Shown: one piece after another, positions 20,801 through 29,276 of the stretch
Position numbering within the stretch: the first letter of the stretch is position 1
Layout of the letters: the number at the start of each line of letters is the position of its first letter
DNA from: Flavobacterium sp. NG2
GTDB lineage: Bacteria > Bacteroidota > Bacteroidia > Flavobacteriales > Flavobacteriaceae
Length of the DNA stretch: 64,000 bases
Assembly (NCBI RefSeq): GCF_034119845.1
Contig: NZ_CP139420.1
Coordinates: forward strand, 598,001-662,000
Reading direction: 5' to 3'
Program-made: the position numbers and the translations under genes
The notes under the pieces: generated by a model
Databases searched by the model: none
Told to the model about the DNA's origin: nothing
What the model saw: only the letters and a program-made list of their open reading frames with translations

Positions 20801-23800
20801 TTGCTGGTTTGGTTACTGTAACAGTTACTTTCGCTTCGTCACAGTTGGATGGGTTAGTTTTTTCACAGATTTTATAAACCAACTCATAGTTTCCTGCTGG
20901 TGTTCCTGCGGCTACTTTTACTGATGTTCCATCTAAGGTGATTCCTGCATTGGTTGCGCTTACAAAAGTCGTGTTCACTTTGGTTGGGTCAACAATCGCT
21001 CCGTTTAATTTATCATTTGTTAATACGTTTGCAAAAGCAGTTCCACCTGTAAATCCGTTTACCGCTGTTCCTGCATCGTCAATAGCATCTATTACTGGTT
21101 TGGTTACGGTTACGGTGACTACAGCATCATCACAATTGTTTGTATTCAATTTTTCACAAATCTTGTAAACTAATGAATAGTCTCCTGCTGGTGTACCTGC
21201 TACTACTTTTACAGCTGTTCCATCTAAGGTAATACCTGGATTGGTTGCGCTTACAAAAGTCGTGTTCACTTTGGTTGGGTCAACAATCGCTCCGTTTAAT
21301 TTATCATTTACCAATACGTTTGCTAAAGAGATTCCACCTGTAAATCCGTTTACTGAGGTTCCTACATCGTCAATCGCGTCAATTTCTGGTTTGGTTACTG
21401 TAACAGTTACTTTCGCTTCGTCACAGTTCGTTGGGTTGGTTATTTCACAGATTTTGTAAACCAACTCATAGTTACCTGCTGGTGTTCCCGCAGCTACTTT
21501 TACAGTTGTTCCATCTAAAGTAACACCAACGTTTGTTGCACTTACAAAAGTCGTGTTCACTTTCGTTGGGTCAACAATTGCTCCATTTAATTTATCATTT
21601 ACCAATACGTTGGCTAAAGAGGTTCCACCTGTAAATCCGTTTACTGAGGTTCCTGCATCGTCAATCGCATCAATTTCTGGTTTGGTAACAGTTACGGTTA
21701 CGATAGCATCATCACAATTGTTAGTATTCAATTTTTCACAAATCTTGTAAACTAATGAATATTCTCCCGCTGGAGTTCCAGCTGCTACTTTTACAGTTGT
21801 TCCATCTAAGGTAATACCAACGTTTGTTGCACTTACAAAAGTCGTATTCACTTTCGTTGGGTCAACAATTGCTCCATTTAATTTATCATTTACCAATACG
21901 TTTGCTAAAGCTGTTCCTCCTGTAAATCCGTTTACCGCTGTTCCTGCATCGTCAATAGCATCGATGGCTGGTTTAGTAACGGTTACGGTTACTTTCGCTT
22001 CCTCACAGTTTGTTGGGTTGGTTATTTCACAGATTTTATAGATCAGTTCATAATTACCTGCTGGTGTTCCCGCTGCTACTTTTACAGCTGTTCCATCTAA
22101 GGTGATTCCTGCGTTTGTTGCACTAACAAAAGTCGTGTTCACTTTAGCTGGGTCAACAATCGCTCCGTTTAATTTATCATTTACCAATACGTTTGCTAAG
22201 GCTGTTCCGCCTGTAAATCCGTTTACAGAAGTTCCTGCATCGTCAATAGCATCAATTGCTGGTTTAGTTACTGTAACAGTTACTTTCGCTTCGTCACAGT
22301 TCGCTGGATTTATTTTTTCACAGATTTTGTAAACCAACTCATAGTTACCTGCTGGAGTTCCAGCTGCTACTTTTACAGTTGTTCCATCTAAAGTAACACC
22401 TACGTTTGTTGCACTTACAAAAGTCGTACTCACTTTCGTTGGATCAACAATCGCTCCGTTTAATTTATCGTTGGCTAATACGTTTGCTAAAGAGGTTCCA
22501 CCTGTAAATCCGTTTACTGCGGTACCTGCATCGTCAATAGCACAAATAAAATTATTTATTACAACATTTGAAGTTGTTTGAGAAATACATCCTTGAGCAT
22601 TAGTCACTGTAAAATTATAGGTACCTGGTTCTAATCCAGAAATAGTTCTAGTTGACGTATTACCACTTATATTCCCAGGATTTATAATCCAATTTCCAGT
22701 TGGTAATCCACTTAATAAAACACTTCCTACTGGTGTTTCACAACTTGGCTGAGAAGATATCAAATAATTTGGCGCTGATGGCGTGGTCTTTGGAGCCGCA
22801 ACTCCTGAACCTGTAGCACTCGTACAACTATTTACAGTTTGAGTAACTGTGTATGTTCCTGCTGTACTAACGGTAATAGATGCTGTTGTAGCATTATTGC
22901 TCCACAACAAACTTCCTGTATAATTTGATGCCGTTAGTGTTGATGTTCCATTACAATTGTTAACTACATTTACTGTTGGCGCTGATGGCGTGGTCTTTGG
23001 AGCCGCAACTCCTGAACCTGTAGCACTCGTACAACCATTCACAGTTTGAGTAACTGTGTATGTTCCTGCTGTACTAACTGTTATAGATGCTGTTGTAGCA
23101 TTATTACTCCACAACAAACTTCCCGTATAATTTGATGCAGTTAAAGTAGATGTACCATTACAATTGTCAACCACATTTACTGTTGGTGCTGATGGTGTTG
23201 TCTTTGGAGCCGCAACTCCTGAACCTGTAACACTTGTACAACCATTAACAGTTTGAGTAACTGTATATGTTCCAGCTGTACTAACGGTGATAGAAGCTGT
23301 TGTAGCATTATTGCTCCACAACAAACTTCCTGTATAATTTGACGCAGTTAAAGTAGATGTACCATTACAATTGTTAACTACATTTACTGTTGGTGCTGAT
23401 GGTGTTGTCTTTGGAGCCGCAACTCCTGAACCTGTAGCACTTGTACAACCATTAACTGTTTGAGTAACTGTATATGTTCCTGCTGTACTAACGGTGATAG
23501 AAGCTGTTGTAGCATTATTGCTCCACAACAAACTTCCTGTATAATTTGATGCTGTTAAAGTAGATGTACCATTACAATTGTCAACCACATTTACTGTTGG
23601 TGCTGATGGTGTTGTCTTTGGAGCCGCAACTCCTGAACCTGTAGCACTTGTACAACCATTAACTGTTTGAGTAACTGTATATGTTCCTGCTGTACTAACG
23701 GTGACAGAAGCTGTTGTAGCATTATTGCTCCACAACAAACTTCCTGTATAATTTGACGCAGTTAAAGTAGATGTACCATTACAATTGTTAACTACATTTA

Positions 23801-25454
23801 CTGTTGGTGCTGATGGTCTTGTTTTTGGTGCAGCAATTCCTGAACCAGTAGCACTTGTACAACCATTAACAGTTTGAGTAACTGTATATGTTCCAGCTGT
23901 ACTAACGGTGATAGAAGCTGTTATAGCATTATTGCTCCACAACAAACTTCCTGTATAATTTGACGCAGTTAAAGTAGATGTACCATTACAATTGTCAACC
24001 ACATTTACTGTTGGTGCTGATGGTGTTGTCTTTGGAGCCGCAACTCCTGAACCTGTAGCACTTGTACAACCATTAACAGTTTGAGTAACTGTATATGTCC
24101 CTGCTGTACTAACGGTGATAGAAGCTGTTGTAGCATTATTGCTCCACAACAAACTTCCTGTATAATTTGACGCAGTTAAAGTAGATGTACCATTACAATT
24201 GTTAACTACATTTACTGTTGGTGCTGATGGTCTTGTTTTTGGTGCAGCAATTCCTGAACCAGTAGCACTTGTACAACCATTAACAGTTTGAGTAACTGTA
24301 TATGTCCCTGCTGTACTAACGGTGACAGAAGCTGTTGTAGCATTATTGTTCCACAACAAACTTCCTGTATAATTTGATGCGGTTAAAGTAGATGTACCAT
24401 CACAATTGTTAACAACAGTTACAGTTGGAGCTGATGGAGTGTAAGTTATGGTTATCTTAGCTTCATTTGATGTTAAACCCGTCAAATCATTTATTGTATA
24501 ATAAATAGGTGTTGGATTAGATTTAAAAGTAGCTAACGGAGTAAAGGTAACAATTCCTGCTGCTGTAACAGACCAAGTACCCTCACCAGCTACAACTAAT
24601 GAATTTTGAATACCTGAGGAAGTTAGTGCTAAATTCAAATCAACTTTAGACTTATCAATATTTTGATTTGAATCGGTATCGTTTAGCGTTACATCTAATG
24701 ATACAGCTCCATAAGGTTTACATAATGCTGAATCGTTGTTTGCAATAGGTGCTTTAGGTATAACAAAACTAACTTCCCCAAAACTAATTGAACTTTGTCT
24801 ATTACTTGATGTACCACTATTTCCAAGTCTAAATCTAATCGAATTAAGTGTACCAAAGTTAACTGCAGCAATGTATCGTGTATTTGTAATACTAATAGGA
24901 TCCACAGAATTACTTGGGCCTTGAAATCTCGTATAAGCACCTACCGTAGAAACTGTTATATAAGAATTACTTTCTAAAGTATAACTTTCGTTATTAGGTC
25001 TTGCTACATCAAAAAACTCATTCCCATCCAGATCTAATGCTTCTAATATAAACGAGCCCAAATCAATTTTTAATTCTTGAGCTGTTCCGTACGTACCACT
25101 TTTGTAAAAACTAAATTCATATTCAACATATCCATTTGCTGAAGAGGTATTTACAACAGGCTGAAAACGATCTATTAATCCTCCATTTGTTGGATTATCA
25201 ACATCTACAATTGACGCATTATTTATAGAAACAATTGTCACAATTGCATCTACATTATTTCCATCAACCGTAGTTACAATTGGATATAAATATTTGGCCC
25301 CAACTTGTTTATCAGTTCCTGATTTCAATGTTGGTGTTGTAAACTTTGGTGTTTGAGCAACCGCAAAATTGGAAAACAACATAATAAACAAAAGACATAA
25401 AATAACTTCTATTCTATTGTTTATAGTCAAATAATTAGTGTAGTTCTTTTTCAT
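14847..25454 (-). CDS. Giant T9SS type B adhesin with Ig-like, 97-residue and DUF11 repeats (3535 aa)
   Basis: The signal peptide ends NFAVAQ. Residues about 33-240 are an N-terminal beta-rich domain of unknown family, followed by a cadherin-like stretch to about 340. Then come eight Ig-like repeats of 69 aa (SAPTVNVVNNCNGTSTL, two Cys each) and one diverged Ig-like unit. Sixteen 97-aa repeats follow (AIDDAGTAVNGFTGG, NVLVNDKLNGAIVDP, YKICEKxNPxNCDEA). Seven DUF11 domains of about 132 aa come next, six of them followed by a four-cysteine linker (CATCPKEPTCLDC). The C-terminus is a type B sorting domain (AVSPNGDGDNDVFY, QIYNRWGVLVFE, TGTYYYVFRYKD). It is a predicted surface-exposed T9SS adhesin, paired with the PorP/SprF and OmpA-like proteins downstream. 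Plus-strand open frames inside it recur with the repeat period and are shadows. Confidence 0.9.
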   Translation of the reverse strand: MKKNYTNYLTINNRIEVILCLLFIMLFSNFAVAQTPKFTTPTLKSGTDKQVGAKYLYPIVTTVDGNNVDAIVTIVSINNASIVDVDNPTNGGLIDRFQPVVNTSSANGYVEYEFSFYKSGTYGTAQELKIDLGSFILEALDLDGNEFFDVARPNNESYTLESNSYITVSTVGAYTRFQGPSNSVDPISITNTRYIAAVNFGTLNSIRFRLGNSGTSSNRQSSISFGEVSFVIPKAPIANNDSALCKPYGAVSLDVTLNDTDSNQNIDKSKVDLNLALTSSGIQNSLVVAGEGTWSVTAAGIVTFTPLATFKSNPTPIYYTINDLTGLTSNEAKITITYTPSAPTVTVVNNCDGTSTLTASNYTGSLLWNNNATTASVTVSTAGTYTVTQTVNGCTSATGSGIAAPKTRPSAPTVNVVNNCNGTSTLTASNYTGSLLWSNNATTASITVSTAGTYTVTQTVNGCTSATGSGVAAPKTTPSAPTVNVVDNCNGTSTLTASNYTGSLLWSNNAITASITVSTAGTYTVTQTVNGCTSATGSGIAAPKTRPSAPTVNVVNNCNGTSTLTASNYTGSLLWSNNATTASVTVSTAGTYTVTQTVNGCTSATGSGVAAPKTTPSAPTVNVVDNCNGTSTLTASNYTGSLLWSNNATTASITVSTAGTYTVTQTVNGCTSATGSGVAAPKTTPSAPTVNVVNNCNGTSTLTASNYTGSLLWSNNATTASITVSTAGTYTVTQTVNGCTSVTGSGVAAPKTTPSAPTVNVVDNCNGTSTLTASNYTGSLLWSNNATTASITVSTAGTYTVTQTVNGCTSATGSGVAAPKTTPSAPTVNVVNNCNGTSTLTASNYTGSLLWSNNATTASITVSTAGTYTVTQTVNSCTSATGSGVAAPKTTPSAPNYLISSQPSCETPVGSVLLSGLPTGNWIINPGNISGNTSTRTISGLEPGTYNFTVTNAQGCISQTTSNVVINNFICAIDDAGTAVNGFTGGTSLANVLANDKLNGAIVDPTKVSTTFVSATNVGVTLDGTTVKVAAGTPAGNYELVYKICEKINPANCDEAKVTVTVTKPAIDAIDDAGTSVNGFTGGTALANVLVNDKLNGAIVDPAKVNTTFVSATNAGITLDGTAVKVAAGTPAGNYELIYKICEITNPTNCEEAKVTVTVTKPAIDAIDDAGTAVNGFTGGTALANVLVNDKLNGAIVDPTKVNTTFVSATNVGITLDGTTVKVAAGTPAGEYSLVYKICEKLNTNNCDDAIVTVTVTKPEIDAIDDAGTSVNGFTGGTSLANVLVNDKLNGAIVDPTKVNTTFVSATNVGVTLDGTTVKVAAGTPAGNYELVYKICEITNPTNCDEAKVTVTVTKPEIDAIDDVGTSVNGFTGGISLANVLVNDKLNGAIVDPTKVNTTFVSATNPGITLDGTAVKVVAGTPAGDYSLVYKICEKLNTNNCDDAVVTVTVTKPVIDAIDDAGTAVNGFTGGTAFANVLTNDKLNGAIVDPTKVNTTFVSATNAGITLDGTSVKVAAGTPAGNYELVYKICEKTNPSNCDEAKVTVTVTKPAIDAIDDAGTAVNGFTGGTALANVLVNDKLNGAIVDPTKVNTTFVSATNVGITLDGTAVKVAAGTPAGSYELIYKICEKINPANCDEAKVTVTVTKPEIDAIDDAGTSVNGFTGGTALANVLVNDKLNGAIVDPTKVNTTFVSATNVGITLDGTAVKVAAGTPAGNYELVYKICEITNPTNCDEAKVTVAVTKPIIDAIDDVASSPVNGIVGGIAVPNVLANDKLNGAIVDPSKVNTTFVSATNPGITLDGTAVKVAAGTPAGSYELIYKICEITNPTNCDEAKVTLSVSAATIDAIDDAGTSVNGFTGGTALANVLVNDKLNGAIVDPTKVNTTFVSATNTGITLDVTAVKVAAGTPAGNYELVYKICEKINPANCDEAKVTVTVTKPEIDAIDDAGTAVNGFTGGTALANVLVNDKLNGAIVDPTKVNTTFVSATNTGITLDGTAVKVAAGTPAGDYSLVYKICEKLNTNNCDDAVVTVTVTKPAIEAIDDAGTAVNGFTGGTALANVLVNDKLNGAIVDPTKVNTTFVSATNTGITLDVTAVKVAAGTPAGNYELVYKICEKINPANCDEAKVTVTVTKPEIDAIDDAGTSVNGFTGGTALANVLVNDKLNGAIVDPTKVNTTFVSATNTGITLDGTAVKVAAGTPAGDYSLVYKICEKLNTNNCDDAVVTVTVTKPAIEAIDDAGTAVNGFTGGTALANVLANDKLNGAIVDPTKVNTTFVSATNPGITLDGTAVKVAAGTPAGNYELIYKICEKTNPANCDEAKVTLSVSAATIEAIDDAGTAVNGYDGGTALANVLVNDKLNGSIVDPAKVNTTFVSATNTGITLDGTTVKVAAGTPAGDYSLVYKICEKLNTNNCDDAVVTVTVTKPVIDAIDDAGTAVNGFTGGTAFANVLTNDKLNGVIVDPIKVNTTFVSATNTGITLDGTTVKVAAGTPAGSYELIYKICEITNPTNCDEAKVTVNVYEPSISITKDGVYNDFNGDKIVNVGDQILYKFVVKNTGGAILTNVTVTDNNATVSGGPIAILAVGAVDSTTFTAVHTVTQDDINKGIVYNLATATGTPPKGTPVTGTSTDPTPCVTCPKEPTCLNCTMTELKQAPSISITKDGKYEDKNNDGITNVGDVIVYNFVVRNTGNVPLTNVTVTDNNATVSGGPIASLAVGAFDSTTFTAVHTVTQDDINKGIVYNLATATGTPPQGPPVTGTSTDPTPCATCPKEPTCLDCTMTELKQTPSISITKDGKYEDKNNDGITNVGDVIVYNFVVRNTGNVPLMNVTVTDNNATVSGGPIASLAVGAFDSTTFTAVHTVTQDDINKGIVYNLATATGTPPKGTPVTGTSTDPTPCVTCPKEPTCLDCTMTELKQTPSISITKDGKYEDKNNDGITNVGDVIVYNFVVRNTGNVPLTNVTVTDNNATVSGGPIASLAVGAVDSTTFTAVHTVTQDDINKGIVYNLATATGTPPQGPPVTGTSTDPTPCATCPKEPTCLDCTMTELKQTPSISITKDGKYEDKNNDGITNVGDVIVYNFVVRNTGNVPLTNVTVTDNNATVSGGPIASLAVGAVDSTTFTAVHTVTQEDINKGIVYNLATATGTPPKGTPVTGTSTDPTPCATCPKEPTCLDCTMTELKQMPSISITKDGKYEDKNNDGITNVGDVIVYNFVIRNTGNVPLMNVTVTDNNATVSGGPIASLTVGAVDSTTFTAVHTVTQNDIDEGIVYNLATATGTPPKGTPVTGTSTDPTPCATCPKEPTCLDCTIVELVRTPAISIIKTGIFNDENKDGFTQVGETITYQFEIKNIGNVALFNVSVTDLMPGLVLSGNTIPVLNVGQVNTSAYTATYVITRDDIIALAVSNQASVRGVDARGALATDESTYVVDLPIIGGVIGCEVIPFKAVSPNGDGDNDVFYISGLDCYPDNNVQIYNRWGVLVFERDNYNNTDRAFKGVSEGRVTVSQSTELPTGTYYYVFRYKDSEANLHEKAGYLYLNR
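15525..17900 (-). repeat. Six tandem 396-bp repeats (DUF11 plus four-Cys linker)
   Basis: Equivalent sites recur at 15898, 16294, 16690, 17086 and 17482, exactly 396 bp apart. Five of the units are nearly identical at DNA level. The unit nearest 17900 is diverged, and a further diverged DUF11 lies at about 15140-15525 outside the array. Confidence 0.9.
17900..22545 (-). repeat. Sixteen tandem 291-bp repeats (97-residue units)
   Basis: The period of 291 bp is visible at, for example, 18025, 18316, 18898, 19189, 19480 and 19771. Each unit begins AIDDAGT and ends VTVTKP, with two cysteines eight residues apart (ICEKxNPxNC). One unit (about 20000-20220) is diverged. Two-unit blocks are themselves duplicated (see findings). 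Confidence 0.9.
22780..24440 (-). repeat. Eight tandem 207-bp repeats (69-residue Ig-like units)
   Basis: The same sequence recurs at 22774 and 22981, 207 bp apart, and so on to about 24440. Units 2-8 alternate between VVNNC and VVDNC, which suggests that pairs of units were duplicated. Confidence 0.9.
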
Positions 25455-25801
25455 AAGTACATTTTAATTTTTGTATCCCTTAAAAAACACAATTTTCTTT
25501 TTTTAATACCTTTCAACAGTATTAAAACTAGTCGTTTTTTAAAATCCACCGCGAAAGTACATTATTCAAAAGATAAAATCCTTACAAAATCGATGAAATA
25601 ACAGTTTCTACTGTTTAAGTGTATTTTTAATAAATTATTCTTATAAAAAGCATTAATTTCATGACTATAACAAACCTATAACATAACATTAAATTAATAT
25701 TTTAATAAAACTTTAAGAAATAACATTTTTTTCAAAACATAAAAATCATTCAGTCATTTTCGAAACTCTACAATTAGTATCTTTCAAAAAAAAAATAAAA
25801 A
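25455..25801. other. Divergent intergenic region, second adhesin / glycosyltransferase
   Basis: 347 bp, very AT-rich, with no credible gene. On the minus strand TAGGTTTG (25678-25671) fits a -7 element for the adhesin operon, but I see no TTG at the right distance. On the plus strand TATCTTTC (25778-25785) is a one-mismatch -7 element 16 bp before the glycosyltransferase ATG. No repeat or hairpin stands out. Confidence 0.4.
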
Positions 25802-26866
25802 ATGAGCACTAAGAGCTACAGTAAAAAAATTCTAATCACCCCATTAAACTGGGGATTAGGACATGCTACACGCTGTATTCCAATTATTAAAGTATTACAA
25901 AATTTTAACTACAACTTAATTATAGCTTCAGACGGAGATGCTTTGAATATGCTCAAAAAAGAATTCCCAAACATAAAGTCCTTAGAATTACCTTCTTACA
26001 AAATTCAATACCCAAAAAAGGGAAAATATTTCAAATGGAAACTTCTTTTAAGCCTTCCTAAAATCACAAAAGCCATTTTAAAAGAACAGAAGATAATTAC
26101 CAAATGGATTGAACAATATAACATCGATGGAATTATTTCTGATAATCGCCTAGGATGTTATTCTTCAAAAGTTCCATCAGTCTATCTAACACATCAAGTA
26201 AATGTTTTAACAGGAAAAACAACATGGCTAAGCTCTTTTATTCATCAATATTTCATAAAAAAATACCGCGAATGTTGGATTCCAGACAACCTTAATGAGC
26301 CAAATTTAGCCGGAAGACTTAGTCATAGCTCCAATAAAAAATTGACACTAAAACACATCGGGCCAATTAGCAGGTTTATTAAAAAGATGGAGCCAAAACA
26401 ATTTGATTTAATGATTATCCTTTCAGGACCAGAACCTCAACGGGGCATACTTGACAATCTATTACAAAATGAAATAAAGAGATATAAAGGCAAGATACTT
26501 TACATCAAAGGAATCATAGAAAAAGAACAAAAAAAAGAAGAATACGAAAATGTTACTTTTTATAATTTCATGAGTAGCGAACAAATTGAAAAAAGTATAA
26601 ATGAAAGCGAATCCGTTTTATGTCGCTCAGGTTATACCTCTATAATGGACTTGACTAAATTGGAAAAAAAAGCTTTTTTCATCCCTACACCTGGACAATA
26701 TGAACAGGAATATTTAGCTTCAAAATTAGAACAGGAAGGTGTTGCGCCATTTGCATATCAAGTAGATTTTAGAATTGAGGATTTAGAAAAAATACCACAA
26801 TACACAGGACTAAAAAATACTAAAACTACTGTTGAATGGGAAGAGTTATTAAAAATATTTAAATAA
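25802..26866 (+). CDS. MurG-like (GT28-type) glycosyltransferase
   Basis: 354 aa with a GT-B layout. The N-terminal half begins ILITPLNWGLGHATRC, the glycine-rich acceptor loop with GLGH as in MurG/MGDG-synthase-type enzymes. The C-terminal half has the nucleotide-sugar side: LSGPEPQRG (about 205), LCRSGYTSIMDL (about 280) and a PTPGQYEQEYLA motif (about 300) like the donor-binding loop of GT28 enzymes. It has no signal peptide and no clear membrane span, so it is cytoplasmic or peripheral. It stands alone, divergent from the adhesin operon and convergent with phoU. The sugar donor and acceptor cannot be read from the sequence. Confidence 0.8.
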   Translation: MSTKSYSKKILITPLNWGLGHATRCIPIIKVLQNFNYNLIIASDGDALNMLKKEFPNIKSLELPSYKIQYPKKGKYFKWKLLLSLPKITKAILKEQKIITKWIEQYNIDGIISDNRLGCYSSKVPSVYLTHQVNVLTGKTTWLSSFIHQYFIKKYRECWIPDNLNEPNLAGRLSHSSNKKLTLKHIGPISRFIKKMEPKQFDLMIILSGPEPQRGILDNLLQNEIKRYKGKILYIKGIIEKEQKKEEYENVTFYNFMSSEQIEKSINESESVLCRSGYTSIMDLTKLEKKAFFIPTPGQYEQEYLASKLEQEGVAPFAYQVDFRIEDLEKIPQYTGLKNTKTTVEWEELLKIFK

Positions 26867-26870
26867 AAAA

Positions 26871-26911
26871 ACTGATAATTAAACCTCAAAAAAGTTTAAT
26901 ATCAGTTCTTA
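26871..26911. terminator. Terminator between convergent glycosyltransferase and phoU
   Basis: Inverted repeat ACTGATAATTAAAC / GTTTAATATCAGT with one bulge and an A-rich loop, flanked by A-rich and T-rich tracts. It lies in the 65-bp gap between the converging genes. Confidence 0.65.
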
Positions 26912-26931
26912 AATCAATTATTTCTAGCGAA

Positions 26932-27600
26932 TTATTTTTTATCAATAAACTTTTCGTGCTTAATGGTTTTTGCATTAATCATAAAGTAAATAGACTCCGC
27001 TACATTTGAATTATGGTCAGCAATACGTTCCATATGCTTTAAAGCAATTATAAGATGCGTACCTGAAACCACTGTCTTCGAATTACTTTTCATTTCACCA
27101 ATGATATCTTCGATAGCAGCTGTACTTTGACTTTTAATGATGTTATTTATACCAAAAATTTCTTCAATAATAGATGCATCTAGTTCTTTAAAACATACAT
27201 TCATCTTAGCTGTAATCACTTCTACAGCTTTAGCAATTTCATCAACTTTAAACCTAGACACCAATTCGTGCTTCTCCTTAATGTTCTTAGATTGTTTAAT
27301 GATACTCATTGCTAAATCACCAATACGTTCTATTTCATTACTGATTTGCATTGCCGACATAATAAACCTTAAATCTGAGGCAACAGGTTGCTGTAAAGCA
27401 AATACACCTTGACATATATCATCGATTTTTACATCCAATTTGTCAATTTTATTTTCCGTTTTCTTCACTTCTTTCACTTCTGAAAAAGGTTCTGAAAGTA
27501 TTGATTTAACTGCTTCACTAATTTGGCTTTCTGCCAAATTACCAATTTTTATTATTATTTCTCTAAGTTTCCCTAGTTCAGTTTCTAAGTGTGATGCCAT
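26932..27600 (-). CDS. phoU: Phosphate transport regulator PhoU
   Basis: A 222-aa, all-helical protein with the two repeated PhoU three-helix bundles. The first carries the metal-binding pattern EIERIGDLAMSI (about 90-101), the second MERIADHNSNVAE (about 190-202). PhoU is a cytoplasmic regulator that links PstB to PhoR and keeps the Pho regulon off when phosphate is plentiful. Here it is the last gene of pstC-pstA-pstB-phoU, 44 bp after pstB, which is the usual arrangement. Confidence 0.95.
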   Translation of the reverse strand: MASHLETELGKLREIIIKIGNLAESQISEAVKSILSEPFSEVKEVKKTENKIDKLDVKIDDICQGVFALQQPVASDLRFIMSAMQISNEIERIGDLAMSIIKQSKNIKEKHELVSRFKVDEIAKAVEVITAKMNVCFKELDASIIEEIFGINNIIKSQSTAAIEDIIGEMKSNSKTVVSGTHLIIALKHMERIADHNSNVAESIYFMINAKTIKHEKFIDKK

Positions 27601-27644
27601 TGTATTTTGTTTAAAGATTGGAAGATAATAATTTTTACTATTGA

Positions 27645-28397
27645 TTAACCAAATCTTCCTGTTATATAATCTTCTGTTTGTTTTTTACTTGGTTTTGTGA
27701 ATATGGTTTTGGTCTTGTCAAACTCAATTAACTCTCCCATATAGAAAAAAGCAGTATTATCACTTACACGTCCTGCTTGTTGCATGTTATGTGTAACGAT
27801 AACGATTGTATATTGTTTTTTCAATTCATAAATAAGCTCCTCCACTTTTGAAGTTGAAATAGGGTCCAATGCAGAAGTTGGCTCATCCATTAACAAAACC
27901 GATGGCTGAATTGCCAAAGCACGGGCAATACACAAACGTTGTTGTTGTCCTCCAGACAATTCAAATGCTGATTTGTGCAATTTATCTTTTACTTCTTCCC
28001 AAAGCGCTACTTGTTTGATAGAAGTAATAACGCGCTCTTCGATAATTTTCTTATCGTTAATTCCGTTAACTCTTAAACCATAAGCTACATTTTCAAATAT
28101 TGATTTTGGAAATGGATTTGGTTTTTGAAAAACCATACCCACATTTTTTCTCAAATCATCAACATTAGTCTGTTTCTCATAAATATCATTACCATCAATA
28201 GTAATCGTCCCAGACATATGGGTATTATCTATCAAATCATTCATTCGATTCAGTAAACGCAAATAGGTTGATTTTCCACAACCAGAAGGACCAATTAGTG
28301 CTGTCACCGTATTCTCTTTCATCGATAAAGAAATATCGTGTAAAGCTTGAGATTCTCCGTAATAAAAATTTACGTTTTGTGATACTATTTTATGCAT
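27645..28397 (-). CDS. pstB: Phosphate ABC transporter ATP-binding protein PstB
   Basis: 250 aa, the family's normal length. It has Walker A (GPSGCGKST, about 37), the Q-loop ([12 protein letters not shown]), the ABC signature ([16 protein letters not shown]), Walker B ([12 protein letters not shown]) and the switch His in VTHNMQQA. It powers phosphate import through PstC/PstA on the cytoplasmic face of the inner membrane. There is a 1-bp gap to pstA. Confidence 0.97.
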   Translation of the reverse strand: MHKIVSQNVNFYYGESQALHDISLSMKENTVTALIGPSGCGKSTYLRLLNRMNDLIDNTHMSGTITIDGNDIYEKQTNVDDLRKNVGMVFQKPNPFPKSIFENVAYGLRVNGINDKKIIEERVITSIKQVALWEEVKDKLHKSAFELSGGQQQRLCIARALAIQPSVLLMDEPTSALDPISTSKVEELIYELKKQYTIVIVTHNMQQAGRVSDNTAFFYMGELIEFDKTKTIFTKPSKKQTEDYITGRFG

Positions 28398-28398
28398 G

Positions 28399-29274
28399 TT
28401 AGTTCATTTTTACTTTTTTTCCATAATATTTACGAAGCTTATTCGCTAATAAATTGGAAATTAATACAATTATAATCAAAATAAGTGCAGTTCCATAAGC
28501 CATTGCTCTTGAAGCTTCAATATTTGTTCCGCTGGTTGAAATTACATATAAGTGGTATGGCAACGCCATAGCTTGATCAAATATTGAGGACGGCAATTTA
28601 GGCAAAAAATACGCAGCCACTGTAAATAAAATTGGAGCCGTTTCACCCGAAACACGACCAATAGACAAAATCAAACCGGTAATAATATTAGGAAATGCAA
28701 TTGGGAACACAACGTTTCTAGTGGTTTGCCATTTACTCGCACCCAGACCTAAACTAGCTTGTCTAAACGTATCGTCAACTGATTTTAAAGATTCTTCAGT
28801 AGTACGAATAACAACAGGTAATACTAATAATCCCAAGGTTAGTCCCCCTGCTAAAATCGAATCTCCAAAACCTAATTTATTTACAAATAAGGACATTCCA
28901 AAAAGTCCAAAAACAATAGAAGGAACACCTGCTAAATTGTTTGTCATTTGTTTAATTATTTTTTTTGGCCATCCTTCTTTTACATATTCATTCATATATA
29001 AAGCCGCTAAAACTCCAACAGGAAATGCAAAAACCATACTAACTAATACCAAACATACAGTTCCTACAATGGCTGGAAAAATCCCTCCGCTAGTCATTCC
29101 TTCTTTTGGCATCTCAGAAATAAATTCCCAACTAATTACTCCAATACCTTTGATAACAATGAAAGCTAAAATAACAAATAACAGCGCCACAATACTATAA
29201 CTGATGAAACTAAAAATTCCAAAAGCGATATTCTGACTTCTTCTTTTTTTCTTAACTAGATTATTAGTACTCAT
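28399..29274 (-). CDS. pstA: Phosphate ABC transporter permease PstA
   Basis: 291 aa with six predicted membrane segments and the permease EAA-type loop ([21 protein letters not shown], about 175-195). It is the second permease subunit of the Pst phosphate importer, usual length. It is tightly packed: 2 bp after pstC and 1 bp before pstB. Confidence 0.96.
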   Translation of the reverse strand: MSTNNLVKKKRRSQNIAFGIFSFISYSIVALLFVILAFIVIKGIGVISWEFISEMPKEGMTSGGIFPAIVGTVCLVLVSMVFAFPVGVLAALYMNEYVKEGWPKKIIKQMTNNLAGVPSIVFGLFGMSLFVNKLGFGDSILAGGLTLGLLVLPVVIRTTEESLKSVDDTFRQASLGLGASKWQTTRNVVFPIAFPNIITGLILSIGRVSGETAPILFTVAAYFLPKLPSSIFDQAMALPYHLYVISTSGTNIEASRAMAYGTALILIIIVLISNLLANKLRKYYGKKVKMN

Positions 29275-29276
29275 AA

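Noticed and set aside
15525..24440. Long regular arrays that might suggest CRISPR or satellite DNA
   Set aside because: Periods of 207, 291 and 396 bp are multiples of three, keep one open frame and encode known beta-sandwich domains; no short palindromic repeat with unique spacers is present.
15898..24924. Many plus-strand open frames of 60-80 codons recurring every 291 or 396 bp opposite the large adhesin gene
   Set aside because: They repeat with the period of the adhesin repeats, have no start signals of their own and are the antisense of conserved protein repeats.
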